Numbered from the stretch's first letter, positions 44,173 to 53,873 are shown. The stretch: 64,000 nt of DNA from Paenibacillus alba (GCF_013204855.1 NZ_JABMKZ010000020.1:62001-126000), one strand, 5' to 3'. Translations and numbers: made by a program. The notes: a model not told the origin generated them from the sequence alone.

Positions 44173-45351
44173 TTGCCAAATTTTGAAAGAATTTTCCTAA
44201 TCGTATTGGATAGTGTAGGCATTGGAGAACTTCCGGATGCCAGCCAATATAACGACATTGGCGCACATACCTTGGGTCATATCGCTGAAACTTTGCATGG
44301 TTTGCACCTACCGCATATGGCAGCTCTCGGACTAGGGAATATCGAAGAGTTAAAAGGAATTCCAGCAGCCGCTTCACCAAGAGGGCTCTATGGCAAAATG
44401 AATGAAATATCCATAGGAAAAGATACGACAACAGGGCACTGGGAGCTTATGGGCCTGAAAGTTGAAGTTCCGTTCCAAACGTACCCCCAAGGTTTTCCCG
44501 CTCCGCTCATTCATACTTTCGAGCAACGCATCGGACGCAAGGTGATTGGCAACATCCCCGCATCAGGTACCGAAATACTGGATGAATACGGTAAGCTCCA
44601 CCTGGAAACAGGGAGTGTCATTGTGTATACATCTGCAGATAGTGTGCTTCAAATCGCTGCGCACGAAGACATTGTGCCGCTTGAAGAACTTTACCGCATA
44701 TGCGAGGCAGCTAGAGAACTGACACTTGTGGATGAATATTTCGTCGGACGTGTGATTGCCAGACCCTTCACCGGACAGCCGGGTGCTTGGGAACGCACTT
44801 CTAACCGTAGAGACTATTCTGTCAAACCACTCGGTCCAACTGTCTTGAACGCTTTAAATGAAAGCGATTTCGATGTGATTGGTATCGGCAAAATATCCGA
44901 TATCTACGCAGATGAAGGCATCACCAAATCTATAAAAACCAAATCCAACATGGATGGCGTAGACAAACTGCTTCAAACGTTGGATGCCGAGTTCAGCGGG
45001 CTTTGTTTCACAAACCTCGTAGATTTCGACGCTCTATATGGGCATCGCCGAGATCCCAAAGGGTATGGGCAGGCACTCGAGCAATTTGATGCCAAACTTC
45101 CTGAAATCTATCAGAAGCTTCGCGAAACTGATCTCTTAATCCTGACAGCGGATCATGGGAATGATCCTATTCACCACGGAACTGATCATACTCGAGAGTA
45201 CGTGCCTCTCTTAGTTTTTCACCATGGTTTAAGGGAAAGCCGTTCATTGGGCATTCGTAATTCCTTTGCAGACGTAGGAGCTACGGTTGCTGATAATTTC
45301 AAGGTCCCGATGCCCTTGTACGGCACTAGCTTCTTATCCAATTTGAAATGA
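44173..45351 (+). CDS. deoB: Phosphopentomutase
   Basis: Interconverts (deoxy)ribose-1-phosphate and (deoxy)ribose-5-phosphate, linking the phosphorylases to deoxyribose-5-phosphate aldolase. 392 residues, normal length. Metal and phosphate-site motifs: [15 protein letters not shown] at the start, [11 protein letters not shown] containing the phospho-accepting Thr, and LTADHGNDP plus [12 protein letters not shown] near the end. TTG start with AAGGAGG nine bases upstream. First gene of a four-gene operon. Confidence 0.96.
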   Translation: MPNFERIFLIVLDSVGIGELPDASQYNDIGAHTLGHIAETLHGLHLPHMAALGLGNIEELKGIPAAASPRGLYGKMNEISIGKDTTTGHWELMGLKVEVPFQTYPQGFPAPLIHTFEQRIGRKVIGNIPASGTEILDEYGKLHLETGSVIVYTSADSVLQIAAHEDIVPLEELYRICEAARELTLVDEYFVGRVIARPFTGQPGAWERTSNRRDYSVKPLGPTVLNALNESDFDVIGIGKISDIYADEGITKSIKTKSNMDGVDKLLQTLDAEFSGLCFTNLVDFDALYGHRRDPKGYGQALEQFDAKLPEIYQKLRETDLLILTADHGNDPIHHGTDHTREYVPLLVFHHGLRESRSLGIRNSFADVGATVADNFKVPMPLYGTSFLSNLK

Positions 45352-45361
45352 GGTTTTAGGC

Positions 45362-46180
45362 ATGAACAATACGAAAATCCTTGAAGCAGCTGTACATATC
45401 CTCCCCTTAATTACGAACATCAGGCCCTCTGTCGGTTTGATTCTCGGTTCGGGACTTGGCGCACTCGCCGATGAAATTGTTAACGGGGTTTCGATTCCAT
45501 ATGAAGACATCCCTCATTTCCCCGTCTCAACGGTAGAAGGTCATGCCGGGCGATTAGTAATTGGCGAATTAATGGGTAAGCAAGTCGTCGCCATGCAGGG
45601 GCGTTTTCATTTCTATGAAGGCTATTCCCAGGAAAAAATCACATTTCCGGTACGCGTCATGAAAGCACTAGGCGTTAGGCAAATGATTGTTACCAATGCA
45701 GCTGGAGCTTTGCATACCGGATTACACCAGGGGCAGCTGATGCTTATTAACGATCATCTTAATTTTGCATTCGACAATCCGTTGATCGGTCCAAACGACT
45801 CTCATCTTGGTGTGAGGTTCCCCGACATGTCCAGGCCTTATGCGCCTAAGCTCATTGAATTAGCCAAAAAAGTAGCGCTCAAGCAAGAGCTTGCTATCGC
45901 AGAAGGCGTCTATGCCATGATGTCCGGTCCCACCTATGAGACTCCGGCGGAGATCAGAATGCTTCGCAAACTTGGCGGCGATGCTGTGGGCATGTCAACC
46001 GTACCCGAGGTCATTGCGGCCAGACATTCCGGGATCGAGGTTCTAGGTATTTCCTGTATTACAAATATGGCTGCCGGAATACTCCCTCAACCTTTATCTC
46101 ATGACGAGGTCATGGAAACCGCTGCCCTAGTGAAAAACTCTTTTTTAAGATACATGAAGGCAATCATTGCTAACCTATAA
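45362..46180 (+). CDS. Purine nucleoside phosphorylase, 6-oxopurine type
   Basis: Cleaves purine (deoxy)nucleosides with phosphate. 272 residues, trimeric class I family: [33 protein letters not shown]. The two residues that select the base in human PNP (Glu201, Asn243) are kept: the Glu in GPTYETPAEIRM and the Asn in CITNMAAG. It should therefore prefer inosine and guanosine. Ten bases after deoB; GAGG upstream of the ATG. Confidence 0.93.
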   Translation: MNNTKILEAAVHILPLITNIRPSVGLILGSGLGALADEIVNGVSIPYEDIPHFPVSTVEGHAGRLVIGELMGKQVVAMQGRFHFYEGYSQEKITFPVRVMKALGVRQMIVTNAAGALHTGLHQGQLMLINDHLNFAFDNPLIGPNDSHLGVRFPDMSRPYAPKLIELAKKVALKQELAIAEGVYAMMSGPTYETPAEIRMLRKLGGDAVGMSTVPEVIAARHSGIEVLGISCITNMAAGILPQPLSHDEVMETAALVKNSFLRYMKAIIANL

Positions 46181-46205
46181 CAACAACGCTCGGGAGGCAT
46201 TACAT

Positions 46206-47030
46206 ATGGATAATTGGTTAAAAAAATTAGATGAAGCAGCTTCCTTTATTCGTGAAGCTATACCTGTAAAGCCAGAAATCGGAATGATCCTAGGCTCAGG
46301 ATTAGGCGTACTTGCAGATGAGGTCCTGAACCCTACTGTCATTCCTTACGAGAAAATCCCCCATTTCCCAACCTCTACCGTTGAAGGTCATTCCGGGGAG
46401 CTCGTTGTCGCTCAGCTTCAAGGCAAAACCGTACTTGTAATGAAAGGCCGCTTTCATTTCTATGAAGGCTACCCTATGCAGGAAGTTGTTTTCCCGGTTT
46501 ATGTCATGAAACGTTTGGGAATTGAGACCCTGATTGTCACTAATGCTGCCGGAGGGATGAATCCTAACTTCGCAGCAGGGGATCTTATGCTAATCACGGA
46601 TCATATCAACTTTACAGGTGCCAATCCGCTGATTGGACCTAATATCGCCGAACTGGGCCCACGTTTCCCAGATATGTCGGAAGCTTATAACCGCAAGCTC
46701 AGAGAAATGGCTGAAGCTAAGGCCGCTGAATTGAACATTCCTTTGCAGCAAGGCGTTTATGTCAGCATATCAGGTCCTACTTATTGCACACCGGCTGAAT
46801 TGAAAATGCTCGCAGGTATCGGCGGGGATGCCATCGGCATGTCAACGGTCCCTGAAGTTATTGCTGCCAATCATTGCGGTATGCAAGTCGTAGGTATTAC
46901 CTGTATTACCGATATGGCGGTTGGAGAACATCTTGAGCCTCTGACACATGAACAAGTCGTGCGCGTTGCGGCTGAAGCCAGACCCAAGTTCATTGCACTT
47001 ATTAAAGAAATCACAGGCGGGGTGAATTAA
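46206..47030 (+). CDS. Purine nucleoside phosphorylase paralogue with altered base-binding site
   Basis: 274 residues, class I PNP fold ([33 protein letters not shown]). At the base-selecting places the sequence reads [12 protein letters not shown] (Cys for Glu) and CITDMAVGE (Asp for Asn). Methylthioadenosine phosphorylases have Ser and Asp there, so a preference for 6-aminopurines such as (deoxy)adenosine is predicted by inference. Start at 46206 behind GGGAGG; an in-frame ATG at 46167 lies inside the previous gene and lacks a site. Confidence 0.88.
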   Translation: MDNWLKKLDEAASFIREAIPVKPEIGMILGSGLGVLADEVLNPTVIPYEKIPHFPTSTVEGHSGELVVAQLQGKTVLVMKGRFHFYEGYPMQEVVFPVYVMKRLGIETLIVTNAAGGMNPNFAAGDLMLITDHINFTGANPLIGPNIAELGPRFPDMSEAYNRKLREMAEAKAAELNIPLQQGVYVSISGPTYCTPAELKMLAGIGGDAIGMSTVPEVIAANHCGMQVVGITCITDMAVGEHLEPLTHEQVVRVAAEARPKFIALIKEITGGVN

Positions 47031-47031
47031 C

Positions 47032-48333
47032 ATGCGGATGGTCGATCTAATCGCCAAGAAAAGAGATGGCGGCGTCTTAAGCAAAACAGAGATTGATTTC
47101 ATCATTGAGGGATATACCAAAGGGCAAATACCGGACTACCAGTTGTCCGCCTGGGCCATGGCTGTCTATTTTAAAGGAATGACCTCAGAGGAAGTTGCGA
47201 ACCTGACCATGGCGATGACCCTATCAGGCGATACCGTCAACCTCTCCCAAATCGAGGGAATTAAAGTAGACAAGCACAGTACCGGCGGGGTTGGCGACAC
47301 CACGACCATCATCCTCGCTCCTTTGGTTGCTGCAGCCGGCATTCCCGTAGCCAAAATGTCTGGCAGAGGTCTCGGCCACACAGGCGGAACCATTGATAAA
47401 CTGGAAGCAATTCCCGGCTTCCATGTCGAGTTGTCGGCGGAGGAATTCATTCACAACGTCAACGAGTTCAAAATAGCGGTTATCGGCCAAAGCGGCAATT
47501 TAACTCCTGCTGACAAAAAATTATACGGTCTTCGCGATGTGACGGCCACCGTAGACTCGATCCCTTTGATCGCCAGCTCGATCATGAGCAAAAAAATCGC
47601 CGCAGGCGCAGATGCCATTGTCCTTGACGTCAAAACAGGCGCCGGCGCCTTCATGAAGTCGCTCGATGAAGCCAAGGCGCTTGCCTCTGCCATGGTGGAC
47701 ATCGGCCGCGAGCTTGGTCGGCATACGGTCGCGATCATCAGCGACATGAGTCAGCCACTTGGCTACGCTGTAGGCAACTCCTTAGAAATTAAGGAAGCCA
47801 TCGATACACTGCGCGGCGAAGGTCCTGAAGACTTAACACACCTAGTTCTGACTTTAGGCGCACATATGGTCGTTCTCGGCGGTAAAGCCGAAAGCTTCGA
47901 GCAAGCTTACCAGTTGCTTGAAGAGCTGATCCGCAGCGGCAAAGCGCTCGAAACACTCAAGCAATTCGTAGTCGCCCAAGGCGGAACGGCCGATGTCATC
48001 GACGATCCGACAAAGCTGCCTCAAGCACCGTATCAAGTGCATGTAATCGCACCTGCAGGCGGTTATGTCCATGCCATTCAAGCCGAAGAGATCGGCGTGG
48101 CGGCTATGCAGCTTGGAGCTGGAAGACCGACCAAGGAGTCATCTATCGATCTGGCCGTTGGCGTCGTGCTCACGAAGAAAGTCGGGCATGCCGTTCGTCA
48201 AGGAGAGACCATTGCCATTCTGCATGCGAACCAAGAAGATGTCGCGGCGATCGCTCAGAAAATCGAGCAAGCTTTCGTCATCCAGAGCGATGCCTGTGAA
48301 GAGTCTGCCTTGATTTATGACATCATTCAATAG
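47032..48333 (+). CDS. pdp: Pyrimidine-nucleoside phosphorylase
   Basis: Cleaves uridine, deoxyuridine and thymidine to base and pentose-1-phosphate. 433 residues. Family hallmarks: [19 protein letters not shown] at the start, the phosphate loop [15 protein letters not shown], and [20 protein letters not shown]. subtilis Pdp is very similar in layout. The ATG overlaps the upstream PNP stop region. Last gene of the operon, closed by a strong terminator. Confidence 0.96.
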   Translation: MRMVDLIAKKRDGGVLSKTEIDFIIEGYTKGQIPDYQLSAWAMAVYFKGMTSEEVANLTMAMTLSGDTVNLSQIEGIKVDKHSTGGVGDTTTIILAPLVAAAGIPVAKMSGRGLGHTGGTIDKLEAIPGFHVELSAEEFIHNVNEFKIAVIGQSGNLTPADKKLYGLRDVTATVDSIPLIASSIMSKKIAAGADAIVLDVKTGAGAFMKSLDEAKALASAMVDIGRELGRHTVAIISDMSQPLGYAVGNSLEIKEAIDTLRGEGPEDLTHLVLTLGAHMVVLGGKAESFEQAYQLLEELIRSGKALETLKQFVVAQGGTADVIDDPTKLPQAPYQVHVIAPAGGYVHAIQAEEIGVAAMQLGAGRPTKESSIDLAVGVVLTKKVGHAVRQGETIAILHANQEDVAAIAQKIEQAFVIQSDACEESALIYDIIQ

Positions 48334-48344
48334 CTTATATACAA

Positions 48345-48391
48345 AAAAGTCGTGGGTCACCGATTCGGTGCTCCACGACTTTTCTTTTTTT
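48345..48391 (+). terminator. Terminator of the deoB-pnp-pdp operon
   Basis: Perfect 11-base stem AAAAGTCGTGG/CCACGACTTTT, with an inner CACCG/CGGTG pairing, followed by CTTTTTTTT. Eleven bases after the pdp stop. Confidence 0.92.
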
Positions 48392-48430
48392 CTACCTGTT
48401 CGTCATGTCTTCCTGTTGCAGTAAATCATC

Positions 48431-48690
48431 TTACAATCTCTCGAAACGCGAAACTGTGTTTTGCAACCAACGGACTGAGTTCGAACGCTTCCATGCATAT
48501 TCCGAATATGCGGTAATAAACACAAACTGGGTATGCGGCATCTCCTCTCTGATCCACCTTGCCACCTCTATACCCAGTATGCTCGGCATTTGGATATCCA
48601 GAAATACGACGTCCACCTGCAGCGCACCGAAAGCCTCCAGCGTATTCTCTTCATCATCGATAAGCATGACGCGTATCTATTGGTTCACTC
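48431..48690 (-). pseudogene. Remnant of a response regulator receiver domain
   Basis: A CheY-like fragment: MLIDDEEN then, after an apparent internal deletion of some 25-30 residues, LEAFGALQVDVVFLDIQMPS, VARWIREEMPHTQFVFITAY and SEYA. After SEYA the natural continuation (EAFELSPLVAKHSF) is found in another frame, so there is also a frameshift. The effector domain is missing and no clear start codon or site is seen. It resembles LytTR/YesN-type regulators that normally pair with a kinase, which is also absent. Confidence 0.75.
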
Positions 48691-48875
48691 CCCTGTTTGA
48701 ATTGTACCGGTTTGCAACCACGATGATGCAGTAGGGAAGACTCTAAAATAACATCAGAAGTTTCAGCCTTCATGTCTTAGATGGTTGAAACACAAGCAGA
48801 TGGTTGTTGTGAAAAAGGGAGGATGTATTGAAGATGTTTAGTAAGTGACATGTTTCGAGGGTTTCAGCACCTAAA

Positions 48876-48981
48876 TAAAAAAAGGAACCCAGCCAACGGG
48901 GCTGGGTTCAAAAGTTTATATTAAAAAGGGGGTCTTGGTTATTATAATACCCGCTAAACATTATGAAACCATAACAGGAAT
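48876..48981 (-). ncRNA. Candidate small RNA with strong terminator
   Basis: On the minus strand a good -10 (TAATATAAT, TATAAT at 48988-48993) lies about 80 bases before a perfect ten-base terminator hairpin (GAACCCAGCC/GGCTGGGTTC, 48885-48909) followed by CTTTTTTTATTT. No protein frame on the minus strand ends here. The putative RNA has a C-rich GACCCCCTTTTT stretch and a 5' hairpin TGAAAC/GTTTCA. No good -35 is seen. The rest of the 48691-49114 gap shows nothing coding. Confidence 0.4.
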
Positions 48982-49114
48982 GTTTCAATTATATTACAAT
49001 TTAGAAAACGCTTTATTTTTCTAATCATTTTCCCAGCTATAGCAAACTGTGTTTATTTTCCTCATAAAGGTTAATGAATAAGGATGACCTATCATAACTC
49101 AGGAGGAACCCACC

Positions 49115-49897
49115 ATGAAAATTCTAATCACTGGAGCCGCAGGGCGAATCGGCAGCGTGCTCGCAAATTTTCTGAAAGACCGCTTCACACTCCGTCTCGC
49201 GGACCTCGATACACCCATGCTCACCCGATACGCACAAGGCGATCACGAGTACATAGCGCTCAACATTACGGATATTGAGGCGTGCCATCGGGCCTGCCAA
49301 GGCATTGACGTGGTCATCCATTTGGCTGCGGACCCTTCTCCACAAGCAGGCTTCTATGAATCGCTGCTGGATAACAACATCAAAGGCACGTTTAATATGT
49401 TTCGCGCGGCCAAAGATCAAGGCGTGCGCCGGTTTCTCACAGCTAGCAGCGTGCAGACGATAGAGGGATATCCGCTCGATTCTCAGCTTTATGCGAATAT
49501 GCCGACTCGTCCTCACAATCTATACGGTGTCAGCAAATGTTTCGCTGAATCGCTGGCCTGCTATTTCGGATACGCGGAACATATGCAAAGTGTTGCGATC
49601 CGCATCGGTGCATTCGATAACTCTCCTGCCGAAGAAGAGGATTTGACAGCTAGAGACATGAGCGCCTACCTCCATCCTGCGGATTTATGCGATCTGATCC
49701 TCAAAACCATAGTGTCCGATAAGCTGGGACCTTTCACAATCCTTCATGCCATTTCGGATAATCGCTTCAAGCGCCTCGATTTAACGGAGACCAAAACGCT
49801 AGTGGACTATGATCCCAAAGCAAATGCTTTTGAAAGAAATCATATTCATTTTCACGACAACCCCCACGATTCGAACCCGCCCAACAAGGGTAAATGA
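49115..49897 (+). CDS. NAD-dependent epimerase/dehydratase family protein
   Basis: 260 residues, extended SDR fold. Nucleotide loop LITGAAGRIGSVLAN, Asp after the second strand (LADLDTP), VVIHLAADPSP, and the catalytic pair in NLYGVSKCFAESL (Tyr-x3-Lys), with Ser from LTASSVQTIE. Resembles uronate dehydrogenase-like or NAD-sugar epimerases; the substrate is not clear. AGGAGG precedes the ATG. The next SDR gene begins immediately after, so the two are likely an operon. Confidence 0.85.
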   Translation: MKILITGAAGRIGSVLANFLKDRFTLRLADLDTPMLTRYAQGDHEYIALNITDIEACHRACQGIDVVIHLAADPSPQAGFYESLLDNNIKGTFNMFRAAKDQGVRRFLTASSVQTIEGYPLDSQLYANMPTRPHNLYGVSKCFAESLACYFGYAEHMQSVAIRIGAFDNSPAEEEDLTARDMSAYLHPADLCDLILKTIVSDKLGPFTILHAISDNRFKRLDLTETKTLVDYDPKANAFERNHIHFHDNPHDSNPPNKGK

Positions 49898-49932
49898 CCT
49901 TATCATCCGTTCAATCCCTAGGAGGTATTATC

Positions 49933-50748
49933 ATGACTAACTTTGACCATTCCCAAACTCAGCCATCCGCCGATTCGGGGAAAGTTGCGATTGTTACGGG
50001 AGCCGCATCTGGAATAGGCTTAGCTTCCGCTATACGTTTGGCTGAAAAAGGCTTCAAAATCGGCCTGCTGAACCGCCCGGGACGTGAACTCGATGAGGCT
50101 GTCGAGAAAATCACGGCTTCCGGCGGCGAAGCGATCGCACTGCCGGCAGATATTGCTTTCGAAGAGCAAGTCAAACAAGCCATTCAGACGGTGATGGACC
50201 ATTGGGGCCGACTTGATGTCCTGGTAGCCAACGCTGGAATTAATGGCGTGCTGTCGCCTATTGCCGATTTGGAGCTGGACGATTGGAACGCGACAATCAA
50301 TATTAACCTGACAGGCACGTTCCTATGTGTAAAATATGCGGTCGAGCCCCTCAAGCAACAGGGAGGAAGTATTATCATTACGAGCTCGATTAATGGCAAT
50401 CGTGTTTTCTCTAATTTCGGGATGAGTGCCTACAGCACGTCCAAGGCGGGGCAGGTCGCTTTTATGAAAATGGCTGCGTTGGAGTTAGCCCGCTACAAAA
50501 TCCGCGTAAACGCCATTTGTCCAGGTGCCATTCATACGAACATTGACGAGAATACGGATCGCCGACCGGAGCTTGAGGAAATAACGATTCCCATCGAATA
50601 TCCCGAAGGTGATCAGCCGCTTGAGCATAAGCCTGGAACAGCAGGTCAGGTCGCGAATCTGGTCCTTTTCTTGGCTTCCGATCAATCCGACCACATTACC
50701 GGAACGTCCGTTTATATTGATGGCGCTGAATCTTTAATTCACGGCTAG
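49933..50748 (+). CDS. Short-chain dehydrogenase/reductase (SDR)
   Basis: 271 residues, classical SDR. TGAASGIGLASAIRLAEKG is the NAD(P) loop, VLVANAGING the NAG motif, IIITSSINGN supplies the Ser, MSAYSTSKAGQ the catalytic Tyr and Lys, and INVNAICPG-like VNAICPGAIHT follows. An N-terminal tail of about 17 residues precedes the fold. The substrate cannot be told. The start at 49933 has GGAGG seven bases upstream; the upstream frame to 49894 overlaps the previous gene. Confidence 0.9.
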   Translation: MTNFDHSQTQPSADSGKVAIVTGAASGIGLASAIRLAEKGFKIGLLNRPGRELDEAVEKITASGGEAIALPADIAFEEQVKQAIQTVMDHWGRLDVLVANAGINGVLSPIADLELDDWNATININLTGTFLCVKYAVEPLKQQGGSIIITSSINGNRVFSNFGMSAYSTSKAGQVAFMKMAALELARYKIRVNAICPGAIHTNIDENTDRRPELEEITIPIEYPEGDQPLEHKPGTAGQVANLVLFLASDQSDHITGTSVYIDGAESLIHG

Positions 50749-50788
50749 TCCTTCATTTCGCTCATTCGCTGGAAAAGGAGAATATCAT

Positions 50789-52549
50789 ATGCAAATTGAA
50801 AGTTTATACCATTCCCCCAACACCAAGTGGGCTTATTCCTATGATAGCAGCACATTCCATCTCCGCATTCGGACCAAGAAGAATGATGTGAACCAAGTTA
50901 TCGCCATTACAGGGGATAAATATGACTGGGACAATTACAACAATGACTATCCAATGGAGAAAATCGCCACCGACCGTTATTTCGACTATTGGGAAACAGA
51001 GCTATCGCCCGCGCAGAAACGGTTCTCTTACGGGTTCCGGCTGCAAGCGGAGGATGAAACGATTTGGATGACGGAATCGGGTATTTATGACGAAGAGCCC
51101 AGCCCCCCTTCCGGTTATTATGAAATGCCGTATATGCATGAAATCGACGGATTCAAGGCGCCGGATTGGGCCAAATCTGCGATCTTTTATCAAATTATGC
51201 CAGACCGATTTGCCAATGGCGATCCACGTATAGATCCAGACGGCGTCCTGGAATGGGGGGATCAACCGACTAATGACTCCCATTTTGGCGGCGATTTGCA
51301 GGGAATCATCGACCATCTCGATTATTTGACCGAATTAGGCATAACGGCGATTTATTTGACTCCTATTTTTGAAGCGCCAAGCAATCATAAATACGATACG
51401 GTTGATTATAAAAAGGTAGATCCACACTTCGGAGATACCGCTGTGTTAAAAAAACTGGTCGCAGCCTGCCATGATCGAAATATGAAGGTCGTGCTGGATG
51501 CGGTTTTCAACCATTCAAGCGTTAACTTCCCGCCCTTTAAGGATGTTATCGAGAAAGGCGAGCAATCAGCCTATGTGGATTGGTTCCACATTCATGATTT
51601 TCCGGTTGAGGTGAAGGAAGGCACTGTCAATTATGCAACCTTCGGGTTTTATGCTTCAATGCCTAAGCTGAATACCACGAACCCCGAGGTCAAACAGTAT
51701 TTGCTGGACGTTGCGGAGCATTGGCTGAAGGAAGTGCAGATTGATGGCTGGCGTTTGGATGTCGCGAATGAAATTGACCATTCCTTTTGGAGGGATTTCC
51801 GCAAAGTTGTCAAAAAAGCAAATCCCGACGCTTATATTATCGGTGAAGCATGGAGCGATTCGCTGCGCTGGCTGCTGGGGGATCAGTTCGATTCGGTGAT
51901 GAATTATCCATTCTCGGATCGGATTTTGCAATTTTTCCAGTCCGAGCAGCCCAATGGCCTCTCTTTTGCTGAAAATATGAATAATATCCTGATGCGCTAC
52001 CCGCTGCAAACGAATGAAGTGCTGTTTAACTTGCTGGGAAGCCATGATACGCCGCGCGTGCTGACGATGTTTAAGGAGAACAAGAACAGGCTCAAGCTTG
52101 CGGTTGCTTTCCTGCTCACTTATATCGGAACTCCGTGCATTTTCTATGGCGACGAAATTGGTTTGACGGGAGAGCAAGACCCCGATTGCCGCAAATGCAT
52201 GGAATGGGACCCTGCCAAGCAGGACCGTGAATTATTCGAGTTCTACAAACTGATGATCCAACTGCGCAAAAAGCATGAAGTGCTTCGTTTCGGCCGCTTC
52301 TCCTTCCTGAGAGCGGATGCGGAGGATGGCAGAATCATTTATGAACGCAGAAATAAAAAGGAAGTGTTCACCATTTGGATGAATCAATCCGAGGAAACAG
52401 CCCTTCTTGCCCAACCCGCAGATACGGAAACGGAACATTGGCAGGATGCATTCAGCGGCGATCCGGTGAAGTCTGTTGACGGTTTTGTCAGTATAGAGCT
52501 GGAGCCGTTTGGCTATCGAATTTTGCGCAGAAGCTTAAATGGGGTTTAA
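50789..52549 (+). CDS. GH13 alpha-amylase family enzyme (neopullulanase/cyclomaltodextrinase type)
   Basis: 586 residues, no signal peptide, so cytoplasmic. N-terminal starch-binding-like domain (about 1-120) as in GH13_20, then the barrel: AIFYQIMPDRFANGDP, DAVFNHSS, DGWRLDVANEID with the nucleophile Asp, IIGEAWSD with the acid/base Glu, and LLGSHDTPRVL. Degrades maltodextrins or cyclodextrins. GGAG lies before the ATG. It follows the two oxidoreductases on the same strand. Confidence 0.93.
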   Translation: MQIESLYHSPNTKWAYSYDSSTFHLRIRTKKNDVNQVIAITGDKYDWDNYNNDYPMEKIATDRYFDYWETELSPAQKRFSYGFRLQAEDETIWMTESGIYDEEPSPPSGYYEMPYMHEIDGFKAPDWAKSAIFYQIMPDRFANGDPRIDPDGVLEWGDQPTNDSHFGGDLQGIIDHLDYLTELGITAIYLTPIFEAPSNHKYDTVDYKKVDPHFGDTAVLKKLVAACHDRNMKVVLDAVFNHSSVNFPPFKDVIEKGEQSAYVDWFHIHDFPVEVKEGTVNYATFGFYASMPKLNTTNPEVKQYLLDVAEHWLKEVQIDGWRLDVANEIDHSFWRDFRKVVKKANPDAYIIGEAWSDSLRWLLGDQFDSVMNYPFSDRILQFFQSEQPNGLSFAENMNNILMRYPLQTNEVLFNLLGSHDTPRVLTMFKENKNRLKLAVAFLLTYIGTPCIFYGDEIGLTGEQDPDCRKCMEWDPAKQDRELFEFYKLMIQLRKKHEVLRFGRFSFLRADAEDGRIIYERRNKKEVFTIWMNQSEETALLAQPADTETEHWQDAFSGDPVKSVDGFVSIELEPFGYRILRRSLNGV

Positions 52550-52636
52550 ACGATTTTGCTTTATTAATATGCCAAGCCATGGTAAGCGACTGCGCCATCC
52601 TTTGGGCAATGTCCCCGCTCATCAAATTTGGAAGAA

Positions 52637-52708
52637 CCTGCGTAAATGCAGGCTTTTTCCATCAAAACGTGTGAAAACAGCGAAAGCCTGCGATTATGCA
52701 GGCTTTTC
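52637..52708 (+). terminator. Tandem GCAGGC hairpins after the GH13 gene
   Basis: Two hairpins: CCTGC-GTAAAT-GCAGG followed by CTTTTT (52637-52658), and GAAAGCCTGC-GATTAT-GCAGGCTTTTC (52682-52708). A third GCAGGCTTT half occurs at about 52768-52776. The first two can end transcription of the GH13 gene. The 52550-52922 gap holds only these repeats and the promoter of the CDF gene. Confidence 0.65.
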
Positions 52709-52850
52709 AAGCATTTCTACCCTGTCATTGAAAAAAGCGCTTTAAAAGATGCATAATTGCATAATCGCAGGCTTTCACTCATTTGCTGATTTTCCAGACG
52801 AAGGATCCCCCTAGAAATATTGGCAGAATATATTTTTACAAGAAATTTAG

Positions 52851-52906
52851 TTGCACCTAACAGGCGTGTAGCATATAATAATTATATCTTAATTAGAATT
52901 ATTATA
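52851..52906 (+). promoter_or_regulatory. Promoter of the CDF gene with an overlapping palindrome
   Basis: -35 TTGCAC (52851-52856), 17-base spacer, -10 TATAAT (52874-52879). A perfect ten-base inverted repeat, TATAATAATT (52874-52883) and AATTATTATA (52897-52906), starts at the -10 box and covers the transcription start. This place suits a repressor; an ArsR/CzrA-type zinc sensor is one candidate, unproven. Confidence 0.7.
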
Positions 52907-52922
52907 AATAAGGAGGATCTGT

Positions 52923-53873
52923 ATGAGTATCGAATACGACTACCACCATCTTCATCATGTGAAAGAACAAAGCAAATCAAGGCATACGTTGTGGATCACG
53001 CTCATACTGACCGCTTTTTTTACCATTGTAGAAATTATAGGCGGGGTGCTGTCCAATTCACTCGCACTGCTATCTGATTCCGCTCATATGATCTCTGACG
53101 TTATTGCCTTGGGATTAAGCATGATCGCCATTCATCTGGCAACGCGTCAACCTAATGCCCGGTTTACTTTTGGTTTCTTGCGGTTTGAAATTATTGCCTC
53201 TTTTTTGAATGGCTTGGCACTTTGCGTCATCGCTTTAGGGATCTTTATCGAAGGTATTCAGCGTATCCTTAACCCTCAACCTATTCAGCTTGGCCTTATG
53301 CTTGTTATTGCTTCTATCGGTTTCATCGTTAACCTGGTACTTACCCTTGTACTCCACCATAGTGTGAAAGAGGAAGATAATCTGAATGTAAAAAGCGCGC
53401 TCTGGCACTTTTTCGGAGATCTCCTCAGCTCGGTTGGGGTCATCGTTTCATCGATTGTCATCTATTACACAGGACTTCTCTGGTTTGATCCCATGATTTC
53501 GATGGTGATTGGCGGCATTATTTTTACTGGTGGAGCTAAAATCATTAAAGAATCCTATTTGATTCTCATGGAATCCGTCCCAGAGCAGTTCAATCTCGAC
53601 GAGATTCGCTCAGTGATTGGGCAAGTAGAAGGTGTCGAGGATGTCCATGAAATGCATCTTTGGTCGGTATCCACCGATCACTATTCCTTATCCGCTCATG
53701 TGTTCATCAATCCAAACATTCAACCTTTCTGCGTGATTCTGGCCATTAATGAGACGCTGAAAAGCAAATATGGCATCGAGCATTCCACGATCCAGATTGA
53801 GCACGCCGACATTAATCCGCATGGGGAATATGGCAAAGAATTTCTGAAGCACCAGAGACAGGTGCGTACTTAA
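52923..53873 (+). CDS. czcD: Cation diffusion facilitator (CzcD-like metal exporter)
   Basis: 316 residues, six membrane segments and a C-terminal cytoplasmic domain. The Asp/His metal site in helix II is seen in SLALLSDSAHMISDVIAL, and the second in WHFFGDLLSSVGVIVS. An N-terminal His-rich stretch (YDYHHLHHVKEQ) precedes the first helix. Exports zinc, cobalt or cadmium in exchange for protons. GGAGG lies before the ATG. Own promoter with a palindromic operator-like site. Confidence 0.93.
   Translation: MSIEYDYHHLHHVKEQSKSRHTLWITLILTAFFTIVEIIGGVLSNSLALLSDSAHMISDVIALGLSMIAIHLATRQPNARFTFGFLRFEIIASFLNGLALCVIALGIFIEGIQRILNPQPIQLGLMLVIASIGFIVNLVLTLVLHHSVKEEDNLNVKSALWHFFGDLLSSVGVIVSSIVIYYTGLLWFDPMISMVIGGIIFTGGAKIIKESYLILMESVPEQFNLDEIRSVIGQVEGVEDVHEMHLWSVSTDHYSLSAHVFINPNIQPFCVILAINETLKSKYGIEHSTIQIEHADINPHGEYGKEFLKHQRQVRT

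Noticed and set aside
52539-52745. Plus-strand frame overlapping the end of the GH13 gene
   Set aside because: Runs through two terminator hairpins and has no family resemblance.
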